DNA of 64,000 nucleotides from Pseudomonas botevensis (GCF_019145475.1 NZ_JAHTKI010000002.1:310001-374000); one strand, 5' to 3'. Shown: positions 50,021 through 59,646, counted from the stretch's first letter. Translations and numbers: made by a program. The notes: a model not told the origin generated them from the sequence alone.

Positions 50021-52426
50021 TTACGGCAAGGCGTAAGCCATCACGTAGTCGCCGCGATCGGTCGACTGACGGGCACCACCGGCAGTGATGACGACGTATT
50101 GCTTGCCGGTTTTCGGCGACACATAAGTCATCGGGCCACCCTGACTGCCCACCGGCAGACGCGCTTTCCAGACTTCTTCGCCATTGCCACTGTTGAAGGC
50201 GCGCAGGTAGAAGTCCTGAGTGCCGGCGATGAAGATCAAGCCACCCTGAGTCGACAGGGTGCCGCCGAGGGTCGGCAGACCGATTTTGATCGGCAGGTGC
50301 ATGCGGATACCCAGCGGGCCGGTGTCTTCAACGGTGCCGACTGGAACTTGCCAGGCGACTTTTTGAGTCTTCATGTCGATGGCGGTCAGCGTGCCGAACG
50401 GTGGTGCCTGGCACGGAATGCCGGCAACCGACAGGAAGCGGTTCTTGTTCACCGCGTAAGGCGTGCCTTTCAGCGGCACGGCGCCCATGCCGGTGTTCAG
50501 TGCTTCGCCGCCGGAGGTGGCCTGGCCCTTGTTCTGCGACGCAATCATCTGAATCCACAGGCCCAGACGCATGTCGTTGACGAAGATGAAACCGTGTACC
50601 GGGTCGGTGGAGATGCTGCCCCAGTTCATGCCGCCCAGCGAACCCGGGAAACTCAGCGATTTGTCGGTGCCCGGTGCGGTGTACAGGCCGTCGTAGCGCA
50701 TCGATTTGAAATCGATTCGGCACAGCAGTTGGTCATACGGCGTCGCACCCCACATGTCCGATTCGGTCAGGTGCTGGGCACCGATCTGCGGCATGCCGAC
50801 CGATTTCGGCTGGGTGGGCGAGTAAGGTTCGTTAGGGATGTTGGAGGCCTTGACCGGCACTTCCTTAACGTCGGTCAACGGTTTGCCGGTGGCGCGATCG
50901 AGCACATAGATTTGCCCGGCCTTGGTGCCGATCACCAGCGCCGGTACGGTTTTACCGTCCTTGGTGAAGTCGATCAGGCTTGGCTGCATTGGCAGGTCGA
51001 AGTCCCAGAGGTCGTTGTGGACGGTCTGGTACACCCACTTTTCTGCGCCACTGGTGGCGTCCAGCGCCAGGATCGAGGCGCCGTAGGTGTGATCAAGCTT
51101 GCTGCGCTCGACACCATAAATGTCGGTGGACGAGCTGCCCATTGGCAGGAACACCGTGTTGGTCGCCGGATCATAGGACATCGGCGCCCAGCTGTTCGGC
51201 GTGCTGCGCACATAAGTGCTGCCGTCGGCCGGTGCGTTGCGATCCTGCGGGTTGCCCGGGTCGAACGCCCAGCGCATGGCGCCAGTGACGACGTCGAAAC
51301 CACGAATCACGCCGCCGGGCATGTCGGTTTGCACGTTGTCGGCGACGCGACCGCCCACCACCACGGTGGTGCCCGCCATCAGTGGAGCGGACGACAACTG
51401 GTAGTAGCTGTCCGGGACATCGCCCAGACCGGCCTTCAGATCCACCTGGCCGTTGTGGCCGAAACCCTGGCAGAACTCGCCGGTGTCGGCGTCGACCGCG
51501 ATCAGACGCGCATCAATGGTGTTGGTCAGCAAACGGCGTTGGCAATTGGCGGCCGGCGCGGGTTTGGCTTCGATGATGGTCGAGTTGCTCGGCTGAGCGA
51601 TTGCCTTGGTGGCATCGAAGTAAGCCATGCCACGGCAACGCTGCCAGACTTTCGACTGGGCATTGATCGGGTTTTTCCAGAGTTCCTTGCCAGTGTCGGC
51701 ATCCAGCGCAATCAGGTTGTTATGCGGGGTGCAGATGAATACCTTGTTGCCGATCTGTAGCGGGGTGAGCTGGTCTTCGGCACCATTGCCATCGCTCTCG
51801 GCGACGTCACCGGTGTGGTAGGTCCACGCCACCTGCAGCTTGTCGACGTTGCTGCGGTTGATCTGATCCAGCGCGGCAAAGCGGCTGCCGCCTTCGGTAT
51901 TGCCGTAATGCGCCCAATCCTTCTGTGCCTTTTCCGGTTCGACCGGAGTGAGGGCAGGGCCGGTGCCAGTGGCGGCAACGGTCGGGTGGGCGACAAACAT
52001 GTTGCCGGCAGCCACGGCGATCGCTACGGCCAGCACGGCGGCAACGGCATAAGCGCCACGACCCGGCACACCGCCGTTGGCACGCTTGAGCAATGGGTAG
52101 ACCAGCGTCACCGCCAGGCCCACGACGCTGAACATGAACAGGCGCGAGAACACCGGCCAGAACACCAGCCCGGCGTCGCTCACCGCCCAGATCGCCGTAC
52201 CCAGCAGAAATACGGCGAACAACCAGGCGCCGGCCGGCTTGCAGCGAGCGATCAGCAAACCGGAAATGGCCATGACCAGACCACCCACCAGGAAGTACCA
52301 CGACCCTCCCAGACTGACCAATTTCACGCCGCCAGCGGCCAGTGCCAGGCCGAGGAGGGCGATGACCACGCCCAGCCCCACCAGAATGAATGTTGATATG
52401 CCCGAGAGGCGTTGACTCTGCTTCAC
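50021..52426 (-). CDS. gcd: Membrane-bound PQQ-dependent glucose dehydrogenase
   Basis: This 801-residue enzyme oxidises glucose to gluconolactone in the periplasm and passes electrons to ubiquinone. The first 150 or so residues hold five membrane helices. The rest is an eight-bladed PQQ propeller with WAHYGNTEGGSRFAALDQIN and repeated tryptophan-docking W motifs (ELWKNP, EVWKARL). The start is GTG at 52426, with GGGA 8 bases upstream. It feeds the 2-ketogluconate route and mineral phosphate release in pseudomonads. Confidence 0.96.
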   Translation of the reverse strand: MKQSQRLSGISTFILVGLGVVIALLGLALAAGGVKLVSLGGSWYFLVGGLVMAISGLLIARCKPAGAWLFAVFLLGTAIWAVSDAGLVFWPVFSRLFMFSVVGLAVTLVYPLLKRANGGVPGRGAYAVAAVLAVAIAVAAGNMFVAHPTVAATGTGPALTPVEPEKAQKDWAHYGNTEGGSRFAALDQINRSNVDKLQVAWTYHTGDVAESDGNGAEDQLTPLQIGNKVFICTPHNNLIALDADTGKELWKNPINAQSKVWQRCRGMAYFDATKAIAQPSNSTIIEAKPAPAANCQRRLLTNTIDARLIAVDADTGEFCQGFGHNGQVDLKAGLGDVPDSYYQLSSAPLMAGTTVVVGGRVADNVQTDMPGGVIRGFDVVTGAMRWAFDPGNPQDRNAPADGSTYVRSTPNSWAPMSYDPATNTVFLPMGSSSTDIYGVERSKLDHTYGASILALDATSGAEKWVYQTVHNDLWDFDLPMQPSLIDFTKDGKTVPALVIGTKAGQIYVLDRATGKPLTDVKEVPVKASNIPNEPYSPTQPKSVGMPQIGAQHLTESDMWGATPYDQLLCRIDFKSMRYDGLYTAPGTDKSLSFPGSLGGMNWGSISTDPVHGFIFVNDMRLGLWIQMIASQNKGQATSGGEALNTGMGAVPLKGTPYAVNKNRFLSVAGIPCQAPPFGTLTAIDMKTQKVAWQVPVGTVEDTGPLGIRMHLPIKIGLPTLGGTLSTQGGLIFIAGTQDFYLRAFNSGNGEEVWKARLPVGSQGGPMTYVSPKTGKQYVVITAGGARQSTDRGDYVMAYALP

Positions 52427-52455
52427 GTTGAATGTCCCGTTGAAATGAGGCGGGC

Positions 52456-52484
52456 ATTATATAGATAGGTAACTACCTAGTTAA
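52456..52484 (-). promoter_or_regulatory. gcd promoter with an operator in its spacer
   Basis: On the minus strand, TTAACT (52484-52479) and a perfect TATAAT (52461-52456) are 17 bases apart. TAGGTA-AC-TACCTA (52466-52479, plus strand) is a perfect palindrome filling most of the spacer. A protein bound there would block RNA polymerase. The palindrome resembles TetR-family operators. It lies 30 bases upstream of the gcd GTG. Confidence 0.72.
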
Positions 52485-52692
52485 ATCACTAATTCAGCAT
52501 GAAGCGTAGTTGGCTGCCCGAAGGCTTGCCAGAACGAGCACGGGCTTGCGTCTCGGGGATTCGCGGGGATTTCTGCAGCGTTTGAAAAAGTGGCTTTTTT
52601 GTCAGGAAGGGGAAGAGTTTTGACAGGTATGGATTTTGGCGGATGCAGGTTAGCCCTCCAAACTTCAAGGCGCGGAGGACACTTCCTGAGTG

Positions 52693-53610
52693 TTAACGAC
52701 GCGCGAAATGCTGTTGCGGTGCCAGAAAGGCATCATGGAAATACGTACGGAACGCCTGCATCGCCGGACTGAACTCTCGCTCGCGATGCCACGCCAGGCC
52801 GACACTCATCGCGGTCACCTTGTCAGTGATCGTCAGCGTTTCGATGCGCTTGCCTTCCAGCGACCAGGGGCGGTGCACGAGGTCCGAAAGGATTGCCACG
52901 CCACTGCCATTGGCGACCATGCTGCGCACGGCTTCCACCGAGCTGGTCCGAACTCTGACGTTCGGCTGCTGGCGGGCGTTTTCCCAATACCGCATGGCGC
53001 TTTGTTCTGCCTCGTCAACGGTCAGCAGGATGAACGGTTCTTTCGCCACGTCGGCAAGACTGACCGCCGAACGCTCGCACAGCGGATGGTGGCTGGGCAG
53101 CCATAACCGGCGTTCAGAGTTGAAGAGTGTTTCTGAAACGATATCCGGGTGGGTGAGGTTGGCAGTGAGCACCACCGCCATGTCGAACCGACCTTCCAGC
53201 AAGCCTTGCTCGATTGCTTGCCGTTCCTGTTCGTGGACTTCGATGGCCACGTCGGGATGCCAATGCTCCAGTCGCTGCAAATGGTGCGGCAGGAAATAGC
53301 CTATCACCGTGTAGCTCGCGGCCAGGCGTAATACGCCACTGGCACGAATGTCCGGCAACGGGCTGTTCAGCGCGTCATCGACACTGCGCAAAATCACGTA
53401 GGCGCGGTTCAGGAAATGCCTCCCGGCATCCGTCAGGCTCATGCCTTGGGCCGAGCGCTGGAACAACAACGTGCCGAGTAATCCTTCCAGCTCCTTGATC
53501 GCGGTGGTCACCGCCGACTGGGAAATATTCAGGTGGATCGCCGCTTGGGAAATCTGCCCGATCTCGGCCGTGGCAACGAAGTAGCGAATTTGGCGCAGCG
53601 TCAGGGACAT
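52693..53610 (-). CDS. LysR-family regulator of the 5-oxoprolinase operon
   Basis: This 305-residue protein has an N-terminal winged helix (RQIRYFVATAEIGQISQAAIHLNISQSAVTTAIKELE region) and a C-terminal periplasmic-binding-like sensor. CGGAG lies 5 bases before the ATG. It is divergent from pxpA, with two TATCTGAT-centred elements between them, so it most likely controls that operon. The effector may be 5-oxoproline or a related lactam; this is inferred. Confidence 0.85.
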   Translation of the reverse strand: MSLTLRQIRYFVATAEIGQISQAAIHLNISQSAVTTAIKELEGLLGTLLFQRSAQGMSLTDAGRHFLNRAYVILRSVDDALNSPLPDIRASGVLRLAASYTVIGYFLPHHLQRLEHWHPDVAIEVHEQERQAIEQGLLEGRFDMAVVLTANLTHPDIVSETLFNSERRLWLPSHHPLCERSAVSLADVAKEPFILLTVDEAEQSAMRYWENARQQPNVRVRTSSVEAVRSMVANGSGVAILSDLVHRPWSLEGKRIETLTITDKVTAMSVGLAWHREREFSPAMQAFRTYFHDAFLAPQQHFARR

Positions 53611-53630
53611 GAAGACTCCGGGCGAATAGG

Positions 53631-53670
53631 TATCTGATTTTCAGAAGATAGCCTATCTGATAATAGATCT
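53631..53670. promoter_or_regulatory. Putative LysR-type sites between the regulator and pxpA
   Basis: TATCT-N10-AGATA (53631-53650) and ATCT-N6-AGAT (53655-53668) are two inverted repeats sharing TATCTGAT, 23 bases apart. They lie in the 125-base divergent gap, close to the regulator start, an arrangement usual for LysR recognition and activation sites. Confidence 0.5.
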
Positions 53671-53735
53671 TCCCAAGGGGGTGGCAGAAATCTAACGTGG
53701 CCTGCATGCAGTCACAAGCGCCAGGAGCCAGCGTC

Positions 53736-54494
53736 ATGCAAGCAGTAGATTTCAATTCGGACATGGGTGAAGGCTTCGGCCCATGGACCATTGGTGATGG
53801 TGTCGACAACGAGCTGATGGGGTTTATCAGTTCCGCCAATGTCGCCACCGGTTTTCATGCCGGCGACCCCGGCACCATGCGCCGGACCGTCGAGCAGGCC
53901 AAGCGCCTGGGTGTGGCCATCGGCGCGCATCCGGGATTTCGGGACCTGGTCGGCTTTGGCCGCCGGCACATCAACGCTCCGGCCCAGGAACTGGTCGACG
54001 ACATGCTCTATCAACTGGGCGCCTTGCGCGAGTTGGCCCGGGTGCAGGGTGTGTCCCTGCAACACATAAAACCCCACGGGGCCTTGTACATGCACCTGGC
54101 CCGGGACGAGGAGGCTGCCCGCCTGCTGGTGGAAAACCTGCAACGTCTGGAGCCTGAGTTGCTGTTGTATTGCATGCCTGATTCGGTGATCTGGCGAGTG
54201 GCGACAGAACTCGGCCAGCCGGTGATCCGCGAGTTCTATGCCGACCGCGAATACGACCTTAGCGGCTCCATCGTATTTACCCGCAACGTACGTGCCTACG
54301 ATCCAGCCCAAGTCGCCGCACGGGTGCTTCGCGCTTGTCAGCAAGGCGTGGTGCGTACGGTCGAGGGTGAGGATCTGGCAATCGAATTCGATTCCATCTG
54401 TTTGCACAGCGACACGCCCGGCGCACTGAGTTTGGTTCAAGCCACACGTAAATCCCTCGACAACGCCGGGATCAAGGTGCGCGCACCGCGCTGA
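53736..54494 (+). CDS. pxpA: 5-oxoprolinase subunit A (LamB/YcsF family)
   Basis: This 252-residue protein has the family start [14 protein letters not shown], then [11 protein letters not shown] and HIKPHGALY, which hold metal and substrate residues of the TIM-barrel-like fold. With PxpB and PxpC it opens 5-oxoproline to glutamate with ATP. I chose the start at 53736 because AGGAG lies 8 bases upstream. It leads an operon that also includes a biotin carrier and biotin carboxylase, which the standard pxp operon lacks. Confidence 0.92.
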   Translation: MQAVDFNSDMGEGFGPWTIGDGVDNELMGFISSANVATGFHAGDPGTMRRTVEQAKRLGVAIGAHPGFRDLVGFGRRHINAPAQELVDDMLYQLGALRELARVQGVSLQHIKPHGALYMHLARDEEAARLLVENLQRLEPELLLYCMPDSVIWRVATELGQPVIREFYADREYDLSGSIVFTRNVRAYDPAQVAARVLRACQQGVVRTVEGEDLAIEFDSICLHSDTPGALSLVQATRKSLDNAGIKVRAPR

Positions 54495-54589
54495 CCTCTC
54501 GCGACATCACCTGGCACCCAGAGGCCAGGGTATGCACCACGATTCACTTTTTGCCTGCCTTTCTACAACTATTCCAAGAAGGAACAGAC

Positions 54590-54835
54590 ATGGCCGAACA
54601 CACTGTAATCACCCCTTTGCCAGGGACCTTCTATCGCAAAGCCACCCCGGAATCGGCGAACTTCGTCGAGGTGGGCGCGCAGGTCAGCGCCGACACGGTG
54701 ATTGGCCTGATCGAGGTCATGAAGCAGTTTTCCGAACTGACCGCCGGGACGGCCGGTCGCCTCAGTGCCTTTCTGGTAGAAGACGGAGATCCGGTGGAGC
54801 CGGGTCAAGTCATAGCAACACTCGACGACGAGTGA
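54590..54835 (+). CDS. Stand-alone biotin carboxyl carrier protein
   Basis: This 81-residue lipoyl-like domain has the biotin site at K45 in EVMKQF, where most carriers have E-A/S-M-K-M. The Ala/Pro-rich linker of AccB is absent, so it is only the carrier domain. AAGGA lies 6 bases before the ATG. It is 10 bases upstream of a biotin carboxylase gene and inside the pxp operon, so it probably serves a dedicated carboxylation rather than fatty acid synthesis. Confidence 0.85.
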   Translation: MAEHTVITPLPGTFYRKATPESANFVEVGAQVSADTVIGLIEVMKQFSELTAGTAGRLSAFLVEDGDPVEPGQVIATLDDE

Positions 54836-54845
54836 GGGCGTGATC

Positions 54846-56219
54846 ATGACTCAAGGCATTCATAAATTACTGATCGCCAACCGTGGCGAGATTGCGGTGC
54901 GGATCATCCGTGCCGCCAGACAACTGGGCATTCCCACCGTCGCTGCCTGCAGTGAGGCGGACGTCGATTCCCTCGCCGCACGCATGGCCGATGAGGTGCA
55001 TATCCTCGGCCCGGCCCGCGCCGATAAAAGCTATCTGAACGTCGAGGCATTGCTCGCTGCCCTGAAAGCCACGGGCGCCAATGCGGTTCACCCCGGTTAC
55101 GGTTTTCTTTCGGAAAACGCTGATTTCGCCGAAGCGGTTGCTGCCGCCGGAGCCATTTTTGTTGGCCCCAGTGCCGAGACAATCCGGCGCATGGGCGATA
55201 AAGCCGAGGCGCGTCGCACCGCGCAAGCGGCGGGGGTGCCTGTAGTACCGGGATCGGCGGGAGAACTGTTCGACGTTGAGGCGGCGCTCAAGGCTGCCGA
55301 AACCGTGGGCTTCCCACTGTTGATCAAAGCCTCGGCCGGCGGTGGCGGACGCGGTATTCGTCTGGCGGAGAATGCCCAACAGCTGAGCGAAGAATTTCCC
55401 CGCTCTCAGCGCGAGGCGCAGGCGGCGTTCGGCAATGGCGCGGTGTACCTGGAACGGTTTATCGGCCAGGCCCGGCATATTGAAGTGCAGGTGTTGGGCG
55501 ATGGCCGCAATGCGGTGCACCTGTTTGAGCGCGAATGCTCCTTGCAGCGCCGGCGGCAGAAAATCTTTGAAGAAGCACCGTCACCAGTCCTCAGCCAGCA
55601 GCAGCGGGAAAAACTCTGTGCCAGTGCCGTGCGCCTGACAGAATCGCTGGGCTACAAAGGCGCTGGTACCCTGGAGTACCTGTATGACGATGTCACCGGC
55701 GAGTTTTTCTTCATTGAGATGAACACGCGGATTCAAGTCGAACATCCGGTCAGCGAACTGATCACCGGCATCGATCTGGTCCAGGCAATGTTGCGCATTG
55801 CCGGTGGCGAACCGCTCGGTTTCAAGCAAAGTGACATTCAACTGAACGGTGCAGCCTTGCAAATGCGCCTGAACGCCGAAGATCCGCAGCGCGATTTCTT
55901 TCCCTGCCCGGGGCTGGTTGAGCAACTGATCTGGCCGCAGGGTGAAGGCATTCGCGTCGATACGCATCTGTATCAGAGCTACCGCGTGCCGCCTTACTAT
56001 GATTCGCTGCTGGCCAAGGTGATCGTGCATGGCATTGATCGGACACAAGCGTTGGCTCGGGCACAGCTTGCCGTGAAGCAAACCACGCTCACCGGCATGG
56101 CCAGCACGCTGGCGCTGCACGGCGAGTTACTGGAGCAACCGTGGCTGCACAAAGCAGACTTTCACACCGGCACCCTGGAAATCTGGCTGGCCGCGCGCCG
56201 CAGCAGAGGTGAAGCATGA
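54846..56219 (+). CDS. Biotin carboxylase, AccC-like
   Basis: This 457-residue ATP-grasp enzyme begins HKLLIANRGEIAVRIIRAA. The glycine-rich ATP loop is KASAGGGGRGIR, and the catalytic segment is EMNTRIQVEHPVSE. It carboxylates the biotin on the small carrier encoded just before it. I chose ATG at 54846, 8 bases after GAGG, over GTG at 54840. Its stop overlaps pxpB as ATGA. It is a second, operon-specific copy, not the housekeeping accC, which normally follows accB of about 150 residues. Confidence 0.88.
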   Translation: MTQGIHKLLIANRGEIAVRIIRAARQLGIPTVAACSEADVDSLAARMADEVHILGPARADKSYLNVEALLAALKATGANAVHPGYGFLSENADFAEAVAAAGAIFVGPSAETIRRMGDKAEARRTAQAAGVPVVPGSAGELFDVEAALKAAETVGFPLLIKASAGGGGRGIRLAENAQQLSEEFPRSQREAQAAFGNGAVYLERFIGQARHIEVQVLGDGRNAVHLFERECSLQRRRQKIFEEAPSPVLSQQQREKLCASAVRLTESLGYKGAGTLEYLYDDVTGEFFFIEMNTRIQVEHPVSELITGIDLVQAMLRIAGGEPLGFKQSDIQLNGAALQMRLNAEDPQRDFFPCPGLVEQLIWPQGEGIRVDTHLYQSYRVPPYYDSLLAKVIVHGIDRTQALARAQLAVKQTTLTGMASTLALHGELLEQPWLHKADFHTGTLEIWLAARRSRGEA

Positions 56220-57088
56220 GCAAGCCGATCCGATACAGCTTTGGCGCCGATGAGCATTTGTTTGCCGAAGTCAGCGACAGCATGTCTCTGGACGCGTTCT
56301 TCAAGGGGCTTGCGGTCACCCGCGCAGTGGAGCGACTGGCGCTCGATGGCGTGCTCGATGTGTGCCTGGCCAATGCCTCGTTCCAGATCCGCTTCGATCC
56401 GGATCGTATCGCCCCGCAAACCTTGCTCGAAGCGGTGCAAGGCGCCGAGGCCGAAGCCGTCGCCGAGCGCACGTTGCAAACACGGATCATCGAGATTCCG
56501 GTGCTCTACAACGACCCCTGGACTCATGAAACTCTGATGCGCTTTCGCGATCGTCACCAAGACCCGAGTGCCACCGATCTTGAATACGCCGCACGGATCA
56601 ATGGCCTGGCGGACGTCGATACCTTTATTGCGGCTCACAGTGGCGCCCCGTGGTTTGTGTCGATGGTCGGCTTCGTTGCCGGGCTGCCGTTCATGTTCCA
56701 GATGGTCGAGCGCGAACGCCAGTTGCAGGTGCCGAAGTACCTGCGGCCTCGCACGGACACACCGAAGTTGACCCTCGGCCATGGCGGTTGCTTTGGCTGC
56801 ATTTACTCGGTGCGCGGTGCCGGTGGTTACCAGATGTTTGGCGTGACGCCGGCACCGATCTACGACCCGCAACAGAACCTCGCCTACCTGAAAGAGCACA
56901 TGGTGTTTTTCCGTCCGGGCGACATCGTGCAGTTCAAGCCAATGGACCGGGCGGCCTATGACCGCGCCGTAGCTGACGTGGAGGCAGGGAGTTTTGACCT
57001 GCGGATTCGTCCGGTGGAGTTTTCCCTGGACGCCTTTCTGGCCGATCCGATCGGTTATCCCAAGTCGCTGCAGGAGGTGCTGGCATGA
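56216..57088 (+). CDS. pxpB: 5-oxoprolinase subunit B (KipI/AHS1 family)
   Basis: This 290-residue protein has the AHS1 domain with FVAGLPFMF, then CFGCIYSVRGAGGYQMFGVTP-type sequence in the C-terminal part. The C-terminal glycine-rich VRGAGGYQ segment is typical of KipI/PxpB. It binds PxpC. The ATG overlaps the biotin carboxylase stop and its stop overlaps pxpC, both as ATGA, so the subunits are made together. Confidence 0.92.
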   Translation: MSKPIRYSFGADEHLFAEVSDSMSLDAFFKGLAVTRAVERLALDGVLDVCLANASFQIRFDPDRIAPQTLLEAVQGAEAEAVAERTLQTRIIEIPVLYNDPWTHETLMRFRDRHQDPSATDLEYAARINGLADVDTFIAAHSGAPWFVSMVGFVAGLPFMFQMVERERQLQVPKYLRPRTDTPKLTLGHGGCFGCIYSVRGAGGYQMFGVTPAPIYDPQQNLAYLKEHMVFFRPGDIVQFKPMDRAAYDRAVADVEAGSFDLRIRPVEFSLDAFLADPIGYPKSLQEVLA

Positions 57089-58059
57089 TCAAGGTACTCA
57101 AACCCGGTCTGGCCACCTCGGTACAGGATCTTGGCCGCGAAGGCTATTACCACCTGGGTATTCCGCCGTCAGGCGCACTTGATCAATACGCGTTGAGCGC
57201 GGCCAATCAACTGGTCGGCAACCCGGCGGGTCTGGGCGCGCTGGAGTGTACGCTGCTCGGGCCGGAACTCGAGTTTCAGCAGGACGCCCTGGTGGCGGTT
57301 TGTGGTGCACACATGACACCACGGGTCGACGGCGTGGAGATGCACCACGACACGGCCTTCTCGGTAAAGGCCGGGCAAGTGTTGCGGTTCGATTTCCCCA
57401 AGGCGGGTGCCCGGGCCTATCTGGCTGTATCGGGGGGGATTGATGTGCCGCTGGTGCTCGGCAGTCGTTCGACCTACGCGCTCGGAGCACTTGGCGGTTT
57501 TCACGGCCGCCGACTGGTCGCGGGAGACGAATTGCCAATAGGCGTTGCCGGTGGCAACGGCCGTGTCGGGGCCAGCTTGCCTATGGCATTACGGCAGTCG
57601 CTGGGTGGCGAAATTACTTTGCGAGTGGTTCCAGGCCTGTATTACGAGCGCCTGAGCGAATCGGCGTCAAAGAGTTTCTTCGCCGAGCCGTGGACGGTTG
57701 GCTCGGAAGCGGATCGCATCGGTTATCGCTTCAAGGGCGGCAGCGCGCTGAGCTTTCAACCGCGTGAACAGCCGTTCGGTGCCGGTTCCGATCCCTCGAA
57801 TATTGTCGACAGTTGCTACCCGATCGGTTCAATTCAGGTGCCGGCCGGGCTTGAACCGATCGTCCTGCACCGTGACGCGGTGTCCGGAGGCGGTTACGCG
57901 ATGATCGGCACGGTGATCAGCGCCGACCTCGATCTGATCGGCCAGATGCAGCCCAACCAGAAAGCCCGTTTTGTTGCGGTGACTCTGGAGGAGGCGCTGC
58001 AAGCGCGCCGTTCCTATAAGAAAAAACTCAGCTGCCTGAGCATGCTGTTCCCTTCCTGA
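57085..58059 (+). CDS. pxpC: 5-oxoprolinase subunit C (KipA/AHS2, biotin-dependent carboxyltransferase-like)
   Basis: This 324-residue AHS2 protein begins IKVLKPGLATSVQDLGREGY, the family signature, and has PSGALDQYALSAANQLVGNP. Related domains form the carboxyltransferase of urea amidolyase. Together with the carrier and carboxylase encoded upstream, the domains needed for a biotin-dependent carboxylation of a lactam or amide are all present. The C-terminal Lys-rich end is normal. Confidence 0.9.
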   Translation: MIKVLKPGLATSVQDLGREGYYHLGIPPSGALDQYALSAANQLVGNPAGLGALECTLLGPELEFQQDALVAVCGAHMTPRVDGVEMHHDTAFSVKAGQVLRFDFPKAGARAYLAVSGGIDVPLVLGSRSTYALGALGGFHGRRLVAGDELPIGVAGGNGRVGASLPMALRQSLGGEITLRVVPGLYYERLSESASKSFFAEPWTVGSEADRIGYRFKGGSALSFQPREQPFGAGSDPSNIVDSCYPIGSIQVPAGLEPIVLHRDAVSGGGYAMIGTVISADLDLIGQMQPNQKARFVAVTLEEALQARRSYKKKLSCLSMLFPS

Positions 58060-58170
58060 TTCTGCCCGCCGCATCGCGCGGGCCATGCCAAACGGTAAGC
58101 CAACGCCGCACTTCGGTGCGGTGACGGCTGCCCGCGCTTCAACCTTTGACTGGTTCTGGAGTTCACGCAT

Positions 58171-59487
58171 ATGGCTGCTTTATCGCAATCGAGTCAGACC
58201 GGGCAGGACCCGGCCCATCATCCTGTTTCAACCGAAGCCCGTATGGGCCGCCTTTCGCTGACCATGGCCTGGTGGGCGGTGTGCAGCGCAATGTTCTACA
58301 TCGTGGTCGGCGCTTCACTGGCCTTGTCCTTCGGCGCGCGCAATGCACTGATCGGCATGGTGCTGTCAGTGATCAGCTATGGATTGGTCAACAGCGTGCT
58401 CAGCCGATTCGCCATCCGCAGCGGCTTGTCGGTGGCGTTGTTCTCAAAATTGTTGTTCGGCAGCACGGGAGCGTGTCTGGCAACGTTGATCTTCTTTTCT
58501 ACCGCGATCTACTACGCGGTGTTTGAAGGTTCGGTGATCGCCGTAGCGCTCAATCACCTGTACCCGGAACTGGTCTATCCGCTGGCGGCGCTGGTGGTGG
58601 TTTTGTACAGCGTGCCGATGATCCTGGGGAGCGTGCAACACTGGCTGGACAAGCTCAACGGCGTATTGCTTCCGGTGTATCTGGGCGGTTTGCTGGTGGC
58701 GGTGGGGCTGTCGATCAACCGTTATGGCTACCAACCGCAGTGGCTGGATTTCGGCCCCCAAATGCCCAGCCCGTACGGTTGGTGGCACTGTTTTGTCGCC
58801 TACATGGGCGTATGGATTTTGATGCTCTTCACCTTCGACTACGCCCGTTTCGGCAAAACTGAAGACGCCGGGTATCACGGTCGCTGGAACTTCGGCATGC
58901 CGTTCTACGCGGTGACGTTTTTGCTCAATGGCGCGGCGGGGATCTATCTGGTCAGCAGCATTCCCCACGAAGGTGCGCTGAACGAAGTGTCGGTGGTAAT
59001 GGCGATCCTGCAGTTGATGGGTTTGTGGGGGCTGGTATTCGTCTGGGCGACGCAGACCCGCATCAACACGGCCAATTACTACCTGGCGACGTTGAACATG
59101 CAGGCGTTCTTCGGCCGATTTGGCGTACGGGGTTCGTACCTGGCGTGGGCATTGGTGGTGGGGGTGGTCGTGTACGGCCTGATGCTGGCGGACGTGTTCG
59201 CCTACTTGCTCAAGGCTCTGGCCTATCAAGGGATTTTTGTGGTGGCCTGGGTCGGTGTGGCGTTGGCGCAGACTGTCTACGGACGCAACGATGCGGCGGC
59301 ACTTGAACGTGTGGAGGCGTTCAACCCTGTCGGTTTGACGGCGTGGATCAGCGCTACAGCGCTGGGACTGGCGTTGATGTTTGCAGGCGATGGGCTGAGC
59401 AGTTTTTCAGCGCCTGCAACGGTGATACTTGCCTTTGCCTTGCAGTCGGGTTTATCCCGGAAAGTCCGGTTACCGTTGACTGAGTGA
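58171..59487 (+). CDS. NCS1-type permease of the 5-oxoprolinase operon
   Basis: This 438-residue protein has about 12 membrane helices and resembles cytosine/purine permeases of the NCS1 family. GGAG lies 9 bases before the ATG. The 111-base gap after pxpC shows no terminator. Context suggests it imports the lactam or amide that the enzymes use, perhaps 5-oxoproline, rather than a nucleobase; this is inference. Confidence 0.8.
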   Translation: MAALSQSSQTGQDPAHHPVSTEARMGRLSLTMAWWAVCSAMFYIVVGASLALSFGARNALIGMVLSVISYGLVNSVLSRFAIRSGLSVALFSKLLFGSTGACLATLIFFSTAIYYAVFEGSVIAVALNHLYPELVYPLAALVVVLYSVPMILGSVQHWLDKLNGVLLPVYLGGLLVAVGLSINRYGYQPQWLDFGPQMPSPYGWWHCFVAYMGVWILMLFTFDYARFGKTEDAGYHGRWNFGMPFYAVTFLLNGAAGIYLVSSIPHEGALNEVSVVMAILQLMGLWGLVFVWATQTRINTANYYLATLNMQAFFGRFGVRGSYLAWALVVGVVVYGLMLADVFAYLLKALAYQGIFVVAWVGVALAQTVYGRNDAAALERVEAFNPVGLTAWISATALGLALMFAGDGLSSFSAPATVILAFALQSGLSRKVRLPLTE

Positions 59488-59646
59488 GGACTTCAGGCAG
59501 GGAATTCGAACAGGGCAAGCAGTCTCTGTGTGTAGAGGTCGATGGCACGCGTGCCTTTCGTCGCCATGCTTGAACGCAACGCACGACAACGGCTCTACGG
59601 ATCTCGTTGGCAACTGTTGTGTTCAAGCCATGACGGGAGAGGGGAT

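Noticed and set aside
49985..51760. 591-codon plus-strand frame opposite gcd
   Set aside because: Shadow of gcd; the opposite strand has the PQQ enzyme motifs.
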